Assembly (NCBI GenBank): GCA_937141935.1
Contig: CAKZQS010000052.1
Coordinates: forward strand, 62,001 to 126,000
Reading direction: 5' to 3'
DNA length: 64,000 bases
Origin: an uncultured Ectothiorhodospiraceae bacterium
GTDB taxonomy: Bacteria; Pseudomonadota; Gammaproteobacteria; Nevskiales; Oceanococcaceae
Each line of letters opens with the position of its first letter. Position 1 is the stretch's first letter. The notes under the pieces were generated by a model. It saw nothing but the letters and a program-made list of their open reading frames with translations, had not been told where the DNA came from and searched no databases. The translations under genes and the position numbers were made by a program. Below, piece after piece: positions 9,145-21,002 of this stretch.

Positions 9145-10047
9145 ATGGAAAGTTTGGGAACCATAGTACGAGGGGCGGGGGCCCTTCGTCAGGCCATGCT
9201 GATCAGCGCGGTGCTGCTCGCCGTTGCGGCGGCCTTCGGGGCCGGCCGCTACACCGCCCCGGACCGGCAAATGGTGCTGGCGCTGGGGCTGGGTGAGGTG
9301 CGCGATCTGCGCGCCAACCTGGAGCGCGAGCAGCTGCGGCTGGACAGCATCAGCGAAGAAACCGTGGCCGGGCAGATGCAGCTGGCCCGCGAACTGGGCC
9401 GCATGCAGGCGAGCCTGGATCGGCTCAACGCGCTGGGGGAAACGCTGGCCGAGATGGCCATGCTGGAGCCCGAACTCTTTGACTTCAGCGCCGACCCGCC
9501 GCTGGGCGGCCCGCTGCCCGGCGAGGCGACGCTGGGCGAACTGGCGCCGGCTTATGAGGACATCGGCGCCCAGCTGGAGCTGCGCCGCCGGCAGTTGGAC
9601 ATCCTGGAGCACCTGCTGATGGTGAGCCAGTTGCAACGGCAGAGCGCCCCCTCGGGCTGGCCGGTGGTCAAGGGCTGGATTTCCTCGCGCTTCGGCGTGC
9701 GCCACGATCCCTTCAACGGCCGCCGCAGCAGCCACTACGGCCTGGATTTCGCGGCGCCGCAGGGCTCGGATGTCATCAGCGTGGCCGCCGGCATCGTCGT
9801 CTATTCGGGCAAGCGCAGCGGCTATGGCAACGTCGTGGAGATCAACCACGGCAATGGCTACGTGACCCGCTATGCGCACAACCAGCGCAACCTGGTTCGG
9901 GCCGGTGATCGCATCGAGCGCGGTCAGGTGATTGCGCACGTCGGCCGGTCCGGTCGTGCCACCGGCGCCCATGTGCACTTCGAGGTGATCATGGACGGCA
10001 AGCGGGTCGATCCGGCGCGCTATGTGGCCCAGCGCAACCGGGGCTAA
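9145..10047 (+). CDS. M23 family (LytM) peptidoglycan endopeptidase, membrane anchored
   Basis: The 300-residue product has one N-terminal membrane segment (about residues 18-36), a coiled-coil-like region at roughly 50-110 (repeated L/R/E heptads), and a C-terminal M23 peptidase domain. The zinc and catalytic residues are present: SSHYGLDFAAP near 195 and HVHFEV near 275. Such enzymes cleave peptidoglycan cross-links in the periplasm or, when inactive, activate amidases. Because the active-site residues are intact, this copy is probably active. The start at 9145 has GGAGAG at 9128-9133; an in-frame ATG at 9196 is a weaker alternative. It lies between dciA and secA, as in Pseudomonas. Confidence 0.9.
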   Translation: MESLGTIVRGAGALRQAMLISAVLLAVAAAFGAGRYTAPDRQMVLALGLGEVRDLRANLEREQLRLDSISEETVAGQMQLARELGRMQASLDRLNALGETLAEMAMLEPELFDFSADPPLGGPLPGEATLGELAPAYEDIGAQLELRRRQLDILEHLLMVSQLQRQSAPSGWPVVKGWISSRFGVRHDPFNGRRSSHYGLDFAAPQGSDVISVAAGIVVYSGKRSGYGNVVEINHGNGYVTRYAHNQRNLVRAGDRIERGQVIAHVGRSGRATGAHVHFEVIMDGKRVDPARYVAQRNRG

Positions 10048-10083
10048 GCCGGCCGCCTAGGGACGGGGCCGCCATGGCCCCGT

Positions 10084-10130
10084 TACAATGCGAGAGTTTG
10101 TCACCAGGACGGGGCGCACGCCCCGTTTTT
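10084..10130 (+). promoter_or_regulatory. secA leader: -10-like box and intrinsic-terminator hairpin
   Basis: TACAAT at 10084-10089 looks like a -10 element (the -35 region is poor). Downstream, ACGGGGCG at 10109-10116 pairs perfectly with CGCCCCGT at 10119-10126 and is followed by a T-rich run, a full intrinsic-terminator shape. It ends only 8 bases before the secA ATG. It could end readthrough from the peptidase gene, or act as an attenuator inside the secA leader. Confidence 0.6.
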
Positions 10131-10138
10131 GTTTGTCT

Positions 10139-12943
<2,805 letters not shown>

Positions 12944-12993
12944 GTCTCGGCGCAGGCCCCGGCCCGCGCCCGGCCACGGCGCGGGGCTAGGCC

Positions 12994-14202
12994 GTGGCGG
13001 TCAACTGGAATGCCGATGCGCCCTGGCAGGCCGTGCCCGGCGTCGAGCTGGCGGTGGCCCAGGCCGGCATCCGCTATCGCAACCGCGACGACGTGGTGCT
13101 GCTGCGCTTCGCCGTGGGCACGACCATGGCCGGCGTGTTTACCCGTAACGCCTTCTGCGCGGCACCGGTGCACCTGGCGCGCGCGCGGCTGGAGGCCGGC
13201 CGGGCCTGGCTGATCAACGCCGGCAACGCCAACGCCGGCACCGGCGCCGCCGGCCTGGCGGCGGCCGAGCAGAGCTGCGCGCTGGCCGCGCAGGCCCTGG
13301 AACTGACGCCGGAGGCCGTTTTGCCCTTCTCGACCGGCGTCATTGGCGAGGCCCTGCGCGTCGAGCCTTTCGACCGAGCAATGCCCGATCTGGTGGCGGC
13401 GCTGGATGCGCAGAACTGGCCGCGCGCCGCCCGCGCCATCATGACGACGGACACGCTGCCCAAGCTGCGCAGCCGCACGCTGACGCTGGCCGACGGCCGC
13501 CACCTGACGCTGACCGGCATGGCCAAGGGCGCCGGCATGATTGCGCCGGACATGGCGACGCTGTTGGCCTTCGTGGCCACCGATGCGCCGCTGGAGGCCA
13601 GCGCCACGCAGGCCGCATTGCGCAGCGCCGTGGCCGGCTCCTTCAACGCCATCTGCGTCGACGGCGACACCTCGACGAACGACGCCTGCGTCCTCGCCGC
13701 CACCGGCGCCGCGGGTGGCGCCCCGCTGCGTGGCGAGGACCTCGCCGACTTCCAGGCCGCGCTCGACGCGCTGCTGGCCGAGCTGGCCCAGGGCATCGTG
13801 CGCGACGCCGAAGGCGCCACGCGGCTGCTGACCATCGAGGTCGAACAGGCCGAGAGCCCGGCCGCGGCCCGGCAGGTGGCCGACTGCGTGGCCACCTCGC
13901 CGCTGGTCAAGACCGCCGCTTTCGCCGGCGACCCCAACTGGGGCCGGATCCTGGCGGCCGTGGGCCGCAGCGGCCTGCCGGAGCTGGACGTGGGCGCCGT
14001 GGATCTGTGGCTGGACGAGGTCTGCCTGATCGCCCAGGGCGAGCCGCACCCGGAGTACACCGAGGCCCGCGGCGCCGCCGTATGCCAGCGGCCCGAGTAC
14101 ACGGTGCGCATCCGCCTCGGCCGGGGCGCGGCCAGTGCGCGCGTGTGGACCTGCGACTACTCCTACGACTACGTGCGCATCAACGCCGAATACCGCAGCT
14201 GA
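12994..14202 (+). CDS. argJ: Bifunctional glutamate N-acetyltransferase / ornithine acetyltransferase ArgJ
   Basis: ArgJ recycles the acetyl group between N-acetylornithine and glutamate in arginine synthesis and may also acetylate glutamate with acetyl-CoA. The 402-residue precursor contains the self-cleavage site in KGAGMIAPDMATLLAF, with Thr at about residue 189 as the nucleophile that becomes the N-terminus of the beta chain. INAGNANAGTG and DPNWGRILAAVG are further family motifs. The start is GTG at 12994. It is followed without a gap by the Nudix gene (TGATG). secA-argJ-mutT is a common order in gammaproteobacteria. Confidence 0.96.
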   Translation: MAVNWNADAPWQAVPGVELAVAQAGIRYRNRDDVVLLRFAVGTTMAGVFTRNAFCAAPVHLARARLEAGRAWLINAGNANAGTGAAGLAAAEQSCALAAQALELTPEAVLPFSTGVIGEALRVEPFDRAMPDLVAALDAQNWPRAARAIMTTDTLPKLRSRTLTLADGRHLTLTGMAKGAGMIAPDMATLLAFVATDAPLEASATQAALRSAVAGSFNAICVDGDTSTNDACVLAATGAAGGAPLRGEDLADFQAALDALLAELAQGIVRDAEGATRLLTIEVEQAESPAAARQVADCVATSPLVKTAAFAGDPNWGRILAAVGRSGLPELDVGAVDLWLDEVCLIAQGEPHPEYTEARGAAVCQRPEYTVRIRLGRGAASARVWTCDYSYDYVRINAEYRS

Positions 14203-15140
14203 TGCGCCCCACCGTGCGGGTCGCCGCCGGCGTGCTGCAGCGGGCCGATGGCCGCTGGCTGGCCACGCAGCGCCCCGCCGGCAAGATCGCCGCCGGCAAG
14301 TGGGAGTTCCCGGGCGGCAAGATCGAGCCCGGCGAGAGCCCCGAGCAGGCGCTGTGCCGGGAGCTGGCCGAGGAGCTGGGCATCACGGTGCGGCCGCAGG
14401 GCTACAGCCCGCTGATTCGCATCGCGCACAGCTACAGCGACCGCGACGTGCAGATGTGGGTTTATCGCGTGCAGGACTGGCAGGGCGAGCCCGCCGGCCA
14501 CGACGGCCAGGCGCTGTGCTGGGCCGACCTGGCCCAGCTGCGGGTGCTGGACCTGCTGGGCGCCGATGGCCCGATCCTGCGGGCGCTGGCGCTGCCGCGT
14601 GCCTTGCCCATCACGCCCGCGAAGGCCGACCTGCCCGCCCTCAAGCGCCTGGCGCGGGCCTGGCAGGCGGCGGGCTGGCCGCTGGCGCGCCTGCGGCTGC
14701 CGGCGCTCGGCGATGCCGAATACCACCGGCTGGCCGCCGCCCTGATCGCGGCGCCTGGGCCCGGCTGGATATTGGATCGCGACCCGGAACAGACCCAGGC
14801 GCTGGGCGCGGCCGGTTTTCACCTGCGCGGCGCGGCGCTGGCGCAGTGCCGCGAACGACCGGTTCCGGCCACGTTGTGGCTCTCGGCGGCCACGCACGAT
14901 GCGCCGAGCTGGGTCACGGCGCGGGCGCTGGGCTGCGACTTCGCGCTGTTGGGCCCCGTGCGCGAGACGCCGACCCACCCGGGGCGCGCCGGCATCGGCT
15001 GGGCGGCCTTCGCCGACATCGTGGCGCAGGGCGGTTTGCCCACCTACGCGCTGGGCGGCCTGGATCTGGGGGCGGAGGCCCAGGCGCGTGCGCACTGGGG
15101 CCAGGGCATTGCCGGCATTCGCTGGGCGCTGCCGGACTAG
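14202..15140 (+). CDS. mutT: Nudix hydrolase (MutT-like) fused to a thiamine-phosphate-synthase-like domain
   Basis: The 312-residue protein joins two domains. Residues 1 to about 130 are a Nudix domain with a complete Nudix box (GGKIEPGESPEQALCRELAEEL onward), as in MutT, which clears 8-oxo-dGTP from the nucleotide pool. Residues about 145-312 resemble a TIM-barrel TenI/ThiE-like domain (GCDFALLGPVRETPTHPG near 250, ALGGLDL near 288). Such Nudix-ThiE-like fusions are known downstream of argJ in Pseudomonas; the role of the second domain is not settled, and it is not proof of thiamine synthesis. The ATG overlaps the argJ stop by one base. Confidence 0.9.
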   Translation: MRPTVRVAAGVLQRADGRWLATQRPAGKIAAGKWEFPGGKIEPGESPEQALCRELAEELGITVRPQGYSPLIRIAHSYSDRDVQMWVYRVQDWQGEPAGHDGQALCWADLAQLRVLDLLGADGPILRALALPRALPITPAKADLPALKRLARAWQAAGWPLARLRLPALGDAEYHRLAAALIAAPGPGWILDRDPEQTQALGAAGFHLRGAALAQCRERPVPATLWLSAATHDAPSWVTARALGCDFALLGPVRETPTHPGRAGIGWAAFADIVAQGGLPTYALGGLDLGAEAQARAHWGQGIAGIRWALPD

Positions 15141-15204
15141 GGCACCAGCGCCGCGGCACCTGCGGCTGGGTCCGGCCGGGGCGCGTTGGCGGGCGCGGCG
15201 CGCG

Positions 15205-15435
15205 CTAGTCGCGGGCCTCGTCGTCCTCGTCGCGGGTGCCGAACTCATCGAACCACTCGCCCAGGTCCAGTAGCCGGCAACGGCGCGAGCAGAAGGGGCG
15301 GTGCGGGTTGTCCGGGCCGCGCAAGGCGGCGCCGCCGCACTCCGGGCAACGGCCACGCGCGGGCGCGCCTGGATGGCCCGGCCCGCGGCCACCGGGGCCG
15401 GATTCGTGGGGCTTGGGCGGGTCGGGGTTCAACAC
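15205..15435 (-). CDS. yacG: DNA gyrase inhibitor YacG
   Basis: This 76-residue zinc-finger protein has the four-cysteine pattern CPECGG ... [15 protein letters not shown] that defines YacG. YacG binds GyrB and inhibits gyrase; it is also seen as a small partner of the coaE-zapD operon. The start codon is GTG at 15435, 4 bases after the zapD stop, with no better in-frame start. The N-terminus before the first Cys (about 28 residues, Pro/Gly-rich) is longer than in E. coli. The acidic C-terminus (DEDDEARD) is typical. It is the last gene of the pilB-pilC-pilD-coaE-zapD-yacG run. Confidence 0.92.
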   Translation of the reverse strand: MLNPDPPKPHESGPGGRGPGHPGAPARGRCPECGGAALRGPDNPHRPFCSRRCRLLDLGEWFDEFGTRDEDDEARD

Positions 15436-15439
15436 CGGC

Positions 15440-16252
15440 TCAACACAGGGCTACTTGCAGCTCGTCAGCCACCGCCGCGCCCCCACCGTTCGCGTTGCCG
15501 TTGGCGCCGCTCGGGGCCTGTCGCAGACGGATATTCATGCGCTGGCGACCGCCGCTGATCTCCGGGTAGCACTGGCTGCTGGGGGGCAGGGCGATGCGCA
15601 GCAGGCTGGAGCGGCTGTGGCCCTGCACGGTGCACTGGCCCTGCTCCAGCGCGACCATCTTCCAGTGCGCCCGCGCGCGGATGAGCGCCAGCAACTGCGT
15701 CAGCGCCGCTTCATAGCTGGCCAGGGGCGCGGTCCAGGCACGGATGTCGGCCTGCTGAGTGCTCGCGTCCTGGTTCAGCCAGTGGGTGTAGGCTGGCATG
15801 TCCGGTGGCGCCAGGCCGCCGGGTACGGTGGCGCGCTGCATCACCGCGAGCAGCAGTTTGGGGATGCGCAGTTGGGTCGCGTCGATGCGCGCCAGCGCCT
15901 GCTTGGCCTCCTGCAAGCCGCGCAGCGTGTCCTCCAGCCGGGCGGCGTCGACATCGGGGCTGCGGCGCAGCGTCTCCAGCGTCTCGATCTCCTGCTGCAG
16001 CTGCTGCCCCAGCTCGCTCCAGCTGTCCGCGCGCGTCAGCAGGCTGAGCAGGTCGCAGACCACGGCGATCAGCGCGCGGCGCAGCTCCGGCGCGGCTTCC
16101 AGCCGCCGGAACTCGGTGAACAGGTACTCCAGACGCAGCGCAGAGCGGACCCGCTCGTTCAGCGGATGCTCATAACAAAGCAGGTGATCGGACACGTGCG
16201 GAATCGACGGCCAGGCGAGCGGGCCATTGTGCGGCCAGCCCCGTCCGGGCAT
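15440..16252 (-). CDS. zapD: Cell division protein ZapD (FtsZ-bundling)
   Basis: ZapD (DUF1342/YacF) cross-links FtsZ filaments by binding the FtsZ C-terminal peptide. The core starts with [20 protein letters not shown], the family hallmark, and continues as an all-helical region and then a beta-rich C-terminal half with [23 protein letters not shown]. The ATG at 16252 is preferred because GGGAG in the coaE end lies 8 bases upstream, giving 270 residues. A GTG at 16195 would give 251 residues, closer to the E. coli length, but lacks a visible ribosome site. It follows coaE by 4 bases. Confidence 0.9.
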   Translation of the reverse strand: MPGRGWPHNGPLAWPSIPHVSDHLLCYEHPLNERVRSALRLEYLFTEFRRLEAAPELRRALIAVVCDLLSLLTRADSWSELGQQLQQEIETLETLRRSPDVDAARLEDTLRGLQEAKQALARIDATQLRIPKLLLAVMQRATVPGGLAPPDMPAYTHWLNQDASTQQADIRAWTAPLASYEAALTQLLALIRARAHWKMVALEQGQCTVQGHSRSSLLRIALPPSSQCYPEISGGRQRMNIRLRQAPSGANGNANGGGAAVADELQVALC

Positions 16253-16256
16253 CAAG

Positions 16257-16901
16257 TCAGCTCCCGTCGCGGCCCCCGTCGCCACTCCCGTCGGCGGCTT
16301 GGCCCCCACCCGCCAGGTCCAGATAGCGCCGGTGCAGCGCGGCCACCTGTGCCGCCAACGCCTCCGGAGGCCCGCTGTTGTCGATGACGTCATCCGCGCG
16401 AGCGAGGCGCTCTGCGCGGCTGGCCTGCGCGGCCAGCATCTGCCGCGCCAGCGTGGCATCGATATCGTCGCGCGCCTGCAGACGCGCGATCTGCACGCTC
16501 TCGGCCACGTCGACGACCAGCACGCGCTGGCACAGGCTGTCGAAGCCGCCCTCGATCAGAATCGGCACCATCATCAGCCCGTAGGGCGCCTGCAGCACCT
16601 CACGCCAGGCGTGCAGGCCGGCGCGGATGCGCGGGTGCAGCAGCCCCTCGAGTTCGCGTCGCCGCGCGGGGTCGGCGAAGACGTGCTCGCGCATGCGGCG
16701 GCGATCGAGCGCGCCTTCGGGGCTCAGAAAGTCGGGGCCGAAATGCTCGACGACCGCGGCCAGGCCTTCGCTGCCGGGGGCGACAACCTCCCGCGCCACC
16801 GTGTCGGCATCGATGACGTCGGCGCCCAGGGCGGCGAACTCGGCGGCGACGGTGGATTTGCCCGAGGCGATGCCGCCGGTCAGGCCGATGCACAGGCTCA
16901 T
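16257..16901 (-). CDS. coaE: Dephospho-CoA kinase CoaE
   Basis: CoaE phosphorylates dephospho-CoA in the last step of coenzyme A synthesis. The 214-residue protein starts MSLCIGLTGGIASGKST, containing the P-loop, and has the CoaE motifs DADTVAREV, HPRIRAGL and VVDVAESVQIARLQARD. An in-frame extension upstream (to 16988) would read into the pilD end and is rejected because the P-loop protein begins at this ATG. Three near-identical short stretches around 16899-16935 (GGCTCATC, GCGCGCTCAGG repeats) lie between coaE and pilD. The neighbours pilD and zapD are the usual ones. Confidence 0.96.
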   Translation of the reverse strand: MSLCIGLTGGIASGKSTVAAEFAALGADVIDADTVAREVVAPGSEGLAAVVEHFGPDFLSPEGALDRRRMREHVFADPARRRELEGLLHPRIRAGLHAWREVLQAPYGLMMVPILIEGGFDSLCQRVLVVDVAESVQIARLQARDDIDATLARQMLAAQASRAERLARADDVIDNSGPPEALAAQVAALHRRYLDLAGGGQAADGSGDGGRDGS

Positions 16902-16932
16902 CGGGGCGCGCTCAGGCTCATCAGGGACGCGC

Positions 16933-17784
16933 TCAGGCCAGCAGGGCCAGCAGCGTGTCCGACTCCAGCAAATGGATCCAGCCGGCAATGGCGAGGAAGG
17001 GGCCGAAGGGCATCGGCTGGTCGCGCTGCATGCGCCGCGCCAGCAGCAGCAGCAGGGCCCAGGCCAGGCCGACCACCGAGGAGAGCAGCACGATCCAGGG
17101 CAGGCTCATCCAGCCCATCCACGCGCCCAGCGCCGCCAGCAGCTTGAAGTCGCCGAAGCCCATGCCGTGTTTGCCGGTCAGCAGCAAAAAGGCCTGGTAG
17201 ACGATCCACAGGCTCAGGTAGCCGGCCGCGGCCCCGATGACCGCCTGCTCCAGCGGGACGAAGGTGCCGGAGACGTTGATCAGCAGCCCCGCCCAGAGCA
17301 GGGGCAGCACGATGCTGTCGGGCAGGAGCTGTGTGCGCTGGTCGATGACGGTCAGCGCCAGCAGCGTCCAGCCCAGGCCGATCGCCCCGACGGCCGTCCA
17401 GCCCGGCCCAAAACGCAGGCCCGCCCACACGGCCACCACCGCGGCCAGCAGCTCGACGATGGGGTACTGCCAGGAGATCGACTTACCGCAGGCGCCGCAG
17501 CGGCCGCGCAGCAGCGCAAAACCCAGCAGGGGCAGGTTTTGCCACCAGCGCAGCGGGGTCTTGCACTGCGGGCAGTGCGAGGGGGGCCAGATGATGCCGG
17601 GCGCCTGCTCCTGAGGCGGCTCCAGTTCGAGAAACTCGGCGGCATCGCGGCGCCACTGGGCTTCCAGCGCCGCCGGGACGCGCAGGATGACCACGTTGAG
17701 AAAGCTGCCGACGACGAGGCCGACGACCGCGCACGCAAGCAGCCACAGCTCCGGCTGGCCCTGCAGGGCCTCCCAGGCGCCCAC
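16933..17784 (-). CDS. pilD: Type IV prepilin peptidase / N-methyltransferase PilD
   Basis: PilD cleaves the leader of type IV prepilins and N-methylates the new N-terminus, in the inner membrane. The 283-residue protein has a first membrane segment with GSFLNVVILRVP, the cytoplasmic zinc site CPQC ... CGAC (near residues 71 and 96), several membrane spans, and both catalytic aspartates in TVIDQRTQLLPD and GMGFGDFKLLAALG. The start is GTG at 17784, 3 bases from the pilC stop. No TadV-type peptidase is visible in the Tad locus, so PilD may also process the Flp pilin and TadE/G-type proteins. Confidence 0.96.
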   Translation of the reverse strand: MGAWEALQGQPELWLLACAVVGLVVGSFLNVVILRVPAALEAQWRRDAAEFLELEPPQEQAPGIIWPPSHCPQCKTPLRWWQNLPLLGFALLRGRCGACGKSISWQYPIVELLAAVVAVWAGLRFGPGWTAVGAIGLGWTLLALTVIDQRTQLLPDSIVLPLLWAGLLINVSGTFVPLEQAVIGAAAGYLSLWIVYQAFLLLTGKHGMGFGDFKLLAALGAWMGWMSLPWIVLLSSVVGLAWALLLLLARRMQRDQPMPFGPFLAIAGWIHLLESDTLLALLA

Positions 17785-17787
17785 GAT

Positions 17788-19017
17788 TTAAACGACCGAG
17801 CCGAGCTTGAAGATCGGCAGGTACATCGCGATCACCAGGCCGCCAACCAGCACGCCCAGCACCGCCATGATCATCGGCTCCATGAGGCTCGAGAGCTGAT
17901 CGACCAAGTTGTCGACCTCGGCTTCGTAGAAGTCGGCGACCTTCGAGCACATCTCGTCCAGCGCGCCGGACTCTTCGCCAATGGCGACCATCTGCGTGGC
18001 CATCGGCGGCCAGACGCCCACCTGCTCCATCGTGACCTGCAGCTGCGTGCCGGTCATCACCTGCTCGCGCATTGTCATGACCGCCTCCTCGTAAACGATG
18101 TTGCCGGAGGCCTTGGCCACCGACTCCATGGCCTCGACCAGCGGCACGCCGGCGGCGAACATCGTCGACAGCGTGCGGGCAAAGCGCGCCACGGCGGACT
18201 TGGATTGAATCTCGCCGACGACGGGCAATTTCAGCGCGATGCGGTCGAGCAGCTTGCGAAAGGCGGGAGAGCGCTTCTTGGCCTGCGAAAAGGAAAAGCC
18301 CACCACCGCCAGGCCGCCGAGAATAGGCAGCACGTTGGCCTGCATGAACTCCGATAGTCGGATCACCATCATGGTGAATGCCGGCAGGTCCGCCCCGAAG
18401 CCCTGGAACAGCTCCTGGAACTGCGGCACGACAAAGATCAGCAGGATTGCCGTAACAATCATCGCGATCACCAGGACCGCAATCGGGTAGGTCAGGGCCT
18501 TCTTGACCTTTTTGCGCAGGGCTTCGGTCTTCTCCTTGTAGGTGGCGATGCGATCGAGCAGGTTTTCCAGCGCGCCGGAGCGTTCGCCCGCATCGACGAG
18601 GTTCACGAAGAGGTCATCGAAGTAGATCGGGTGCTTGGCCAGCGCCTCGGCGAGGCTGGCGCCGGCCTCGATATCGCTCTTGACCGACGTCAGCAGTTCG
18701 CCCATCGACGGGTTTTCGTGGCCGTTGGCCACGATCTCGAGTGCCTGCACCAGGGGCACGCCCGCAGCCATCATCGTGGCCAGCTGGCGCGAGAAGATGG
18801 CGATGTCGCCAGAGGTGATTTTCTTTTTGCCGGAGCCAAAGAGCTCGATGCGCGCCTGGACCTTGACGGCGGACAGACCCTGCTTGGTCAGCGTCAGCCG
18901 GGCCTGGGCCTCGGTCGGGGCGTCGATGATGCCCTTGATCTTCGCGCCGCCCTTGTTCAGGCCCTGGTAGTTGAAGCGCTTGAGCTTCTGATCTTTCGCG
19001 GTCGCCGCCGTGGCCAT
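17788..19017 (-). CDS. pilC: Type IV pilus inner-membrane platform protein PilC
   Basis: PilC forms the inner-membrane platform that PilB and PilT act on. The 409-residue protein has the family length and two T2SS-F domains (FSRQLATMMAAGVPLVQALEI near residue 74, FARTLSTMFAAGVPLVEAMES near 277) with membrane helices after each. The N-terminal cytoplasmic part starts about residue 14 with FNYQGLNKGGAKIKGIIDAPT, typical of PilC over GspF. pilB lies 49 bases upstream and pilD 3 bases downstream, all co-directional. Confidence 0.97.
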   Translation of the reverse strand: MATAATAKDQKLKRFNYQGLNKGGAKIKGIIDAPTEAQARLTLTKQGLSAVKVQARIELFGSGKKKITSGDIAIFSRQLATMMAAGVPLVQALEIVANGHENPSMGELLTSVKSDIEAGASLAEALAKHPIYFDDLFVNLVDAGERSGALENLLDRIATYKEKTEALRKKVKKALTYPIAVLVIAMIVTAILLIFVVPQFQELFQGFGADLPAFTMMVIRLSEFMQANVLPILGGLAVVGFSFSQAKKRSPAFRKLLDRIALKLPVVGEIQSKSAVARFARTLSTMFAAGVPLVEAMESVAKASGNIVYEEAVMTMREQVMTGTQLQVTMEQVGVWPPMATQMVAIGEESGALDEMCSKVADFYEAEVDNLVDQLSSLMEPMIMAVLGVLVGGLVIAMYLPIFKLGSVV

Positions 19018-19066
19018 CTGTGCTCCCTTCAGCTCGCCAGGACGCTGCCCGGCGGGCAGACACTAG

Positions 19067-20797
19067 TCAGTCAATGGTGACACGATTCGCTTCGGTCAGC
19101 GACGTGACCCCCTGCATCACCTTGGAGAGGGCCGAAGTGCGCAGGTCCCAGATGCCCTCCTTGGCTGACTGGTCAGCGATCTCCAGCGAGTTGCCTTCGC
19201 GCATGATGATGCGGCCCATCTCTTCGCTGACCGGCATCACCTGGTAAATCCCGACCCGGCCCTTGTAGCCGTCGGTGCACTGGTCGCAGCCAACGGCCTC
19301 GTAGATGCGAAAATCGGGGCTGCTGATCTGGGTTTCGGTAAAACCCTCCTTCAGCAGCTCTTCTTTCGGCACGTCGATGGGCTTCTTGCAGGCCTTGCAC
19401 AGCCGGCGCGCCAGACGCTGGGCGATGATCAACGTCACGCTGGTGGCGATGTTGAAGGCCGGCACGCCCATGTTCAGCAGGCGGGTCAGCGTTTGCGGGG
19501 CGTCGTTGGTGTGCAGGGTGGACAGCACCAGGTGGCCGGTTTGCGCGGCCTTGATCGCGATTTCGGCGGTGTCTAGGTCGCGAATCTCACCCACCAGGAT
19601 GATGTCCGGGTCCTGGCGCAGGAAGGCCTTCAGCGCGGCGGCGAAGGTCAGCCCGATCTTGGCGTTGACGTTGACCTGGTTGACGCCTTCCAGGTTGATT
19701 TCCGCCGGGTCTTCCGCGGTGGAGATGTTGCGGTCGGCCGTGTTGAGGATGTTGACGCCGGTGTACAGCGACACCGTCTTACCCGAGCCGGTGGGGCCGG
19801 TTACCAGAATCATCCCGTAGGGCTTGGCCAGCGCGTTCATGTAGAGCTCCTTCTGGAAGGGCTCATAGCCGAGCACGTCAATGCCCAGCTGCGCGCTGGA
19901 GGGGTCGAGAATCCGCAGCACGATCTTCTCGCCAAACAGCGTCGGGCAGCTGTTGACGCGGAAGTCGATCGCCTTGGTCTTGGACAGGATCAGCTTGATG
20001 CGGCCGTCTTGCGGTACCCGCTTTTCGGCCAGGTCCAGCTTGGACATGACCTTGACCCGTGCCGCGATACGGCCGGCCTGCGAGATCGGCGGCGACGCGA
20101 CCTCCTTGAGCATGCCGTCGATGCGGAAGCGGATGCGGTAGCGCTTTTCGTAGGGCTCGAAGTGGATGTCCGAGGCGCCCTTCTTGATCGCGTCGAGCAG
20201 CATCTTGTTGACGAAGCGCACGATCGGCGCGTCGTCGGCATCGGCCTTGGTCAGGTCGGTCGCGCCGGAACTGCCGCCCTCCTCGCCAACTTCCACGCCC
20301 TCGAGGTCGGCGTCGCCCAGATCCATCGTGCCGGCGCCCATCTGCGCCAGCGCGGCCTCCACGGCCTTGTTGAGCTTGTCGTATTCGACAACGATCGGCT
20401 CGACGGTCAGGCCCGTCTGGAACTTGATCTCGTCGATCGCATCGACCTGGGTCGGGTCCCCCACACCAAGAAACAACCGCTTGCCGCGGATGCGCAGCGG
20501 TAGCGCGTGGTGCTTCTCGACGAGCTTTTCGTCGACTTTCTCCAGGACCTCCGTCAGCACCTGGAAGGACGCCAGATCCATCAGCGGCGCGCCGAACTCG
20601 CGGCTGGCGGCCTCGGCAACGGCCCGGGACGGCGCAAGGCCCTTTTCCACGATGTGGCGCGCAAAGGGCATGCGCTCCTTGATGGCTTCCTGCTGTGCGG
20701 CACGCGCTTTGTCTTCTGCCAGCACCTTGTCGGCCACAAGCCGTCGTGCCAAGCCGCTCAGGTAACCCTTCGCCGGCTGCGCCTTCCCCTGACTCAT
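19067..20797 (-). CDS. pilB: Type IV pilus extension ATPase PilB
   Basis: PilB is the hexameric ATPase powering pilus extension. The 576-residue protein has the N-terminal MshEN-like region, Walker A GPTGSGKTVSLYTG, the Asp and His boxes, Walker B RQDPDIILVGEIRD, and the paired zinc cysteines CKACKKP and CDQCTDGYKG. The ATG at 20797 (MSQGKAQPAKGYLSG) is chosen over an upstream TTG at 20827; a purine-rich GAGAGAGA lies upstream of it. The 205-base gap to the divergent aminotransferase gene must hold both promoters, but no strong sigma-70 element is visible on either strand. Confidence 0.97.
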   Translation of the reverse strand: MSQGKAQPAKGYLSGLARRLVADKVLAEDKARAAQQEAIKERMPFARHIVEKGLAPSRAVAEAASREFGAPLMDLASFQVLTEVLEKVDEKLVEKHHALPLRIRGKRLFLGVGDPTQVDAIDEIKFQTGLTVEPIVVEYDKLNKAVEAALAQMGAGTMDLGDADLEGVEVGEEGGSSGATDLTKADADDAPIVRFVNKMLLDAIKKGASDIHFEPYEKRYRIRFRIDGMLKEVASPPISQAGRIAARVKVMSKLDLAEKRVPQDGRIKLILSKTKAIDFRVNSCPTLFGEKIVLRILDPSSAQLGIDVLGYEPFQKELYMNALAKPYGMILVTGPTGSGKTVSLYTGVNILNTADRNISTAEDPAEINLEGVNQVNVNAKIGLTFAAALKAFLRQDPDIILVGEIRDLDTAEIAIKAAQTGHLVLSTLHTNDAPQTLTRLLNMGVPAFNIATSVTLIIAQRLARRLCKACKKPIDVPKEELLKEGFTETQISSPDFRIYEAVGCDQCTDGYKGRVGIYQVMPVSEEMGRIIMREGNSLEIADQSAKEGIWDLRTSALSKVMQGVTSLTEANRVTID

Positions 20798-21002
20798 CGT
20801 TGTCGAATCTCTCTCGCAGTGCGCCAAGCATACTCACCGACGCTGACAGGGCCAATCCCAAAGGGGCCACGGAGGCGCGCTACGGGCGGGATGCAGCGCT
20901 ACTATGCGCCTTGACTCCCGCTCAGTTGGATGACCTGATGAGGGCCCCCACGGTTTACCTGGCCATTTCGCCCGCCTCTGCCATGACCGGTCCGCGCAGC
21001 GC

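Noticed and set aside
10088-10138. Upstream ATG extending SecA by 17 residues
   Set aside because: The added residues do not match the SecA N-terminus and would be encoded by the hairpin itself; [11 protein letters not shown] is the family start.
16899-16935. Short imperfect repeats between coaE and pilD as an attachment site
   Set aside because: They are only 8-11 bases, lie in the coaE start region and no integrase or mobile gene is nearby.
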